Assembly (NCBI GenBank): GCA_964543475.1
Contig: CAZIYJ010000006.1
Coordinates: forward strand, 73,594-137,593
DNA from: JAYSYM01 sp964543475
Lineage (GTDB): Bacteria; Bdellovibrionota; Bdellovibrionia; Bdellovibrionales; JAMPXM01
Direction of reading: 5' to 3'
Length of the DNA stretch: 64,000 bases
Shown here piece by piece: positions 60,632 through 64,000 of this stretch (position 1 is its first letter; every line of letters begins with the position of its first letter). The translations under genes were made by a program, and so were the position numbers. The notes beneath the pieces were generated by a model. The model was not told the DNA's origin, searched no databases, and was given only the letters and a program-made list of their open reading frames with translations.

Positions 60632-62587
60632 ATGTCAGAGAACAAGTCAGAGCAAAAACAGCAGGGCCGAAATCCATATGTTGCACCAACAAATGTTGCA
60701 GACGTGATTAAAGCTCACAAGCGACCAACGAAGCTTGTAGTGACTGCTGGTATGCCTTACGCGAACGGACCTTTGCATCTAGGTCACTTAGCGGGAGCCC
60801 ATGCACCTGCAGACATTTACGCGCGATTCGGTCGAATGTTAATTGGTGGCGAAAATGTTTTGTTCGTTAACGGAAACGATGACCACGGCTCGACAAGCGA
60901 AGTTTCGGCGATGAAGGCCGGTATGCCGATTCGTGAATTCATCGACAGTATTCACGTAAAGCAAAAAGAAACTTTAAAGCGATACAGTGTATCGACAGAT
61001 ATCTTTACGGGAACCTCACAACCAGAAACTTACCCACTTCACGAAAAATTCTCGCAAGACTTTCTTCGTACCTTATACAAAAATGGAATGCTCGAGAAGC
61101 GTGTAACCAAGCAATGGTTTGATCCAGAGGTGAAGCGTTTTCTCCAAGATCGCTTTGTGCGCGGCACTTGCCCGATATGCGCAAGCACCGATGCGTACAG
61201 CGATGAGTGCGAAAGCTGTGGATCAAAGTTTGATGCTGCCGACCTAGTTGATCCTCGAAGTCAAATCAGTGATGCAAAGCCTGAATTGCGAGACACTGCT
61301 CACTGGTGGCTGAACATGTGGAAAGTAGCCGAGCCACTAAAGAAGTGGATTGATTCAAAGCAAAAGGCTTGGCGCCAGGTCGTGGTGAGCGAAGCTTCAA
61401 ACATTGTTTTGATCGGTCTTCGCTTCGAGCAATCACACGAAGAAAAATATAAAGCGCTCAAAGATCAACTTCCAAAACATAAGTCGCGCTACGTAGCCGG
61501 TAAAAAAGTTGAGTGTTTATTTGATTCGAAAGCTGAGCTTGAAGCGGCAATTCAGACTCTTAAAGCAAACGATATCGCAGCAGTCCCCACTGACAACTGG
61601 GGTTACCGACCAATCACTCGAGATGTTTCAAACGGGATTCCGGTTCCGCCAGAGATCGACAAGGATATGCTCGGAAAGACTTTGTATGTTTGGCCTGACT
61701 CTTTAATTGCGCCGATCGTGTTTACCCAAGTTGCGCTCGAGAAGTCAGGTCGACCAAAAGAAGACTACAAAAAGTTTTGGTGTGACCCAGAAGCATCAGT
61801 CGTCCAGTTCCTTGGGCAAGATAATATTTTCTTCTACACTGTCATGCAGGGTTCGATGTGGTTAGGAACGCAAGCTGATTTAAATCGTCAGCCGATTCCA
61901 GGTGAATTGCAGATGACTGAAATATTGAGCGTGTTCCATCTACAGATCAACAATCACAAGATGAGCAAGTCGACGGGGAACTATTATACTGCCGACGAAT
62001 TAGTTTTAGAAAAGGGTTACGATCCAGATCAAATTCGATATTTCTTAGCGGGCTTAAGTCTGCCGGTGAAGGGGTCAAACTTTGATATTCCTTCGCTCGA
62101 AGAAAAGAATAAATTTTTAGCAGGGCCAATGAATGCCGCGTTTGAAAAGCCGATCTCTGCAGTGCACACAAAATTTGATGGCAAGATTCCAGCAGGAAAA
62201 CTAAATCCTAAAGTTGAAGCTGAAACGATGAAGCTTGTGCAGATGTATCTCCGGACGATGACAAAAGGTGATTATTCAACTCTCCTTGGTCAAATTGAGA
62301 ACTATGCGAGACAAATCAATTCGATGTTTACGCAGTTCAAGCCACATGATGACCGCGCTCCCGAGGAAGGTCGCAAAGACGCTCTCTATTCGTGCTTTTA
62401 TGTTTTAAAGAATTTGATGATCATGCTTTATCCATTTGCTCCGTCGACCATGGATCGATTGCGGCAGTCGCTGAATCTTCCTGAATCAGTCTTTGCGATT
62501 GATCAAATTGGTGTAGCGATGCCAGCAGGTCATGTCATTGGCGACAAGAAAACGTATTTCCCAGCAGTTGAAGGTGTTACAGAATAA
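60632..62587 (+). CDS. metG: Methionyl-tRNA synthetase with a core insertion
   Basis: A 651-residue class I synthetase charging tRNA-Met. HIGH motif HLGH (49-52), a four-Cys knuckle (C180, C183, C193, C196) and KMSKS at 443-447. Compared with the usual order (W...GL, then the ISRD/ITRD step), about 60 extra residues (roughly 263-322, from RFEQSHEEKYKALKDQL to VPTDNWG) sit between IVLIGL and YRPITRDVSNGIPVP. The N-terminus is also extended by about 30 residues. The C-terminal anticodon domain is of normal type. It begins three bases after gltX and overlaps cysS by one base. Confidence 0.93.
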   Translation: MSENKSEQKQQGRNPYVAPTNVADVIKAHKRPTKLVVTAGMPYANGPLHLGHLAGAHAPADIYARFGRMLIGGENVLFVNGNDDHGSTSEVSAMKAGMPIREFIDSIHVKQKETLKRYSVSTDIFTGTSQPETYPLHEKFSQDFLRTLYKNGMLEKRVTKQWFDPEVKRFLQDRFVRGTCPICASTDAYSDECESCGSKFDAADLVDPRSQISDAKPELRDTAHWWLNMWKVAEPLKKWIDSKQKAWRQVVVSEASNIVLIGLRFEQSHEEKYKALKDQLPKHKSRYVAGKKVECLFDSKAELEAAIQTLKANDIAAVPTDNWGYRPITRDVSNGIPVPPEIDKDMLGKTLYVWPDSLIAPIVFTQVALEKSGRPKEDYKKFWCDPEASVVQFLGQDNIFFYTVMQGSMWLGTQADLNRQPIPGELQMTEILSVFHLQINNHKMSKSTGNYYTADELVLEKGYDPDQIRYFLAGLSLPVKGSNFDIPSLEEKNKFLAGPMNAAFEKPISAVHTKFDGKIPAGKLNPKVEAETMKLVQMYLRTMTKGDYSTLLGQIENYARQINSMFTQFKPHDDRAPEEGRKDALYSCFYVLKNLMIMLYPFAPSTMDRLRQSLNLPESVFAIDQIGVAMPAGHVIGDKKTYFPAVEGVTE

Positions 62588-64000
62588 TGGCGTTGCGAAT
62601 ACACGATACTCTTACAAATAAAACTTCTGATTTTACTCCGCTCACTCCTGGCCATGTGAAGATGTACGTTTGTGGTCCGACAGTTTATGGATTTCTCCAT
62701 GTTGGAAACTTTCGAGGACCCATTTTTTTTAATCTAGTTAGAAACTGGCTCGAGAAGGGCCACAACCTCAAAGTTGAATACGTTTACAACTACACCGACG
62801 TCGACGACAAAATTATTGCTAGGGCATTGGAAGAAAAAGTCGAATCGTCTGAAATTTCTGAGAAGTACATTGCGGAATTTGAAAAAGACTTCGATGCGTT
62901 GAAACTTCGTAAGCACGATAAAAATCCGCGTGTGACTGAATACATGCAGCCCATTCGCGATATGATCTCGCGTTTAGTTGAAAATAAATCGGCTTATGTT
63001 GCAGCAGACGGTGAAGTTCTCTATTCAGTTCGAAATTTCAAAGAGTATGGAAAATTAAGTCACAAGAAGATTGATGATCTTGAGTCTGGTTCGCGCGTTG
63101 CTGTTGATCAAAAGAAGCAAGATCCGTTGGATTTTGCACTTTGGAAGCCAGCTAAGCCAGGGGAGCCTAAGTGGGATTCGCCTTGGTGCGACGGCCGGCC
63201 TGGCTGGCACATCGAATGTTCTGCAATGGTGCAGTCAATTTTAGGAGACTCAATCGACATTCATGGTGGCGGAATGGATTTGGTTTTTCCGCATCACGAA
63301 AATGAAATCGCACAGAGTGAAGGGGCAACCGGAAAGCCGTTTGTTCGCTACTGGATGCACAACAATATGCTGACCTTCGGCGATAAGAAAATGTCGAAGT
63401 CGCTTGGTAATATTGTTACATGTCGTGATTTCGTAAAAAAGTACAACGCTGAGATTCTAAAGTTCATGCTTTTGAGCGTTCACTATCGATCTCTTTCTGA
63501 TTTTTCAGAAAAAGGTATTGAGAATGCAATCACTGGCCTTGCGCGAATTTACTCATCACTCTCGCTTGCTGAAAAAGCACTAGAGTCTGCTGACAAATCG
63601 CAAACGGCGCCAGTGGTGAAAGCCGTAGCAGCAACGCTGGAAGATGGTCGTAAAAAAATCGCTGAAGCCATGGATGATGACTTCAACACTCCCGAAGTCT
63701 TCGCTGAAATTTACAAAGCGATTCGAGCGTTCAACAATTCTTATCGATACGGTCAAAAAGTAACTCCGGAAGTCGCAGCAAGTGCATCGGCGCTTGTTAG
63801 TTGGGTGCGCGAGTGGGGCCAGCTTATGTCCTTGTTCCAAGAGCCTCCGTCTGCATTTTTGCGTACGCTCGATGATATGTTGCTTGAGCAAATGGGTCTT
63901 GAGCGTTCAAAAGTCGACACACTCGTGGCAGAGCGAACGGCCGCGCGTGCAGCCAAAGACTTTGCTAAAGGCGATGAATTACGAAAGCAGTTGAGCGAGC
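62587..64000 (+). CDS. cysS: Cysteinyl-tRNA synthetase (partial, runs off the right edge)
   Basis: Starts at ATG 62587, sharing its A with the metG stop TAA, and stays open to the end (471 codons visible). Zinc ligands match CysRS: Cys29 in YVCGPTVYG, Cys211 in HIECSAM, His236 and Glu240 in FPHHENE. HIGH-type motif HVGN at 38-41 and KMSKS at 268-272. The DALR-type helical domain follows, and the frame is cut at AKGDELRKQLSE, close to the normal C-terminus. Third gene of the synthetase operon. Confidence 0.95.
   Translation, partial: MALRIHDTLTNKTSDFTPLTPGHVKMYVCGPTVYGFLHVGNFRGPIFFNLVRNWLEKGHNLKVEYVYNYTDVDDKIIARALEEKVESSEISEKYIAEFEKDFDALKLRKHDKNPRVTEYMQPIRDMISRLVENKSAYVAADGEVLYSVRNFKEYGKLSHKKIDDLESGSRVAVDQKKQDPLDFALWKPAKPGEPKWDSPWCDGRPGWHIECSAMVQSILGDSIDIHGGGMDLVFPHHENEIAQSEGATGKPFVRYWMHNNMLTFGDKKMSKSLGNIVTCRDFVKKYNAEILKFMLLSVHYRSLSDFSEKGIENAITGLARIYSSLSLAEKALESADKSQTAPVVKAVAATLEDGRKKIAEAMDDDFNTPEVFAEIYKAIRAFNNSYRYGQKVTPEVAASASALVSWVREWGQLMSLFQEPPSAFLRTLDDMLLEQMGLERSKVDTLVAERTAARAAKDFAKGDELRKQLSE

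Overview
The window reads as chromosome of a predatory or predator-related member of the Bdellovibrionota (Bdellovibrio-like), with moderate GC by eye. The main pointers are a giant secreted, S74-terminated mosaic fibre whose N-terminus and Cys-rich C-terminus look like the mosaic adhesive trimer (MAT) fibres described in Bdellovibrio bacteriovorus; a pair of secreted M48-like proteins; many secreted hydrolases and peptidases; a poly-HAMP hybrid kinase; and a CarD regulator next to a gltX-metG-cysS run. This assignment is inference from gene content; there is no rRNA gene or taxonomic marker search behind it. I see no tRNA or rRNA gene, no CRISPR array, no insertion sequence and no prophage.

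Layout. 0-8 kb: the 5' end of a Gre-like gene, a DUF454 membrane protein, an M64 metallopeptidase lipoprotein that seems to start at CTG, a secreted alpha/beta hydrolase, an M48-like protease, an AEC permease, thpR, a tiny DHp-like protein without the phospho-accepting His, a secreted protein, and an AmpG-like permease. 8-23.4 kb: a surface/secretion island with a seven-repeat beta-propeller, a 3573-residue fibre and a 1005-residue secreted hydrolase. It is punctuated by three copies of a structured repeat that starts AGGTGCCATCTTCC. 23.5-26 kb: an MFS permease and an Arg-rich secreted protein. 26.4-35.1 kb: a signalling operon with a cytosolic kinase carrying about 12.5 poly-HAMP units, a second hybrid kinase, a winged-helix protein and two small DUF5985-type membrane proteins.

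35-44 kb: housekeeping and envelope genes, namely DUF456, aldehyde dehydrogenase, a hydrolase, an operon of rsmE, a cyclic-nucleotide-binding protein and an LpxH-like phosphoesterase, two small secreted proteins, an M74 (MepA-type) murein endopeptidase lipoprotein and the second M48-like protease. 44-54.9 kb: a Ski2-like helicase, an M28 aminopeptidase, two half-ABC exporters that look like an asymmetric ABCC-type heterodimer, a DOMON-like protein coupled to a NamZ-type exo-muramidase, and an HD-GYP protein. 54.9-64 kb: recG, a subtilase-like protein that has lost its whole catalytic domain, carD, and gltX-metG-cysS.

Common threads are attack on or remodelling of cell walls and proteins (M64, M48-like, M28, M74, NamZ, AmpG), surface fibres, and elaborate signalling. 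Sigma-28-like promoter sequences (GCCGATAA or close) lie in front of the propeller, the fibre, the M74 lipoprotein and a small hypothetical gene, which would fit motile attack-phase expression. The most unusual items are the dispersed structured repeat (long, short and perfect-palindrome forms, the last filling the gltX leader), the protease-less subtilase and the His-less DHp mini-protein.
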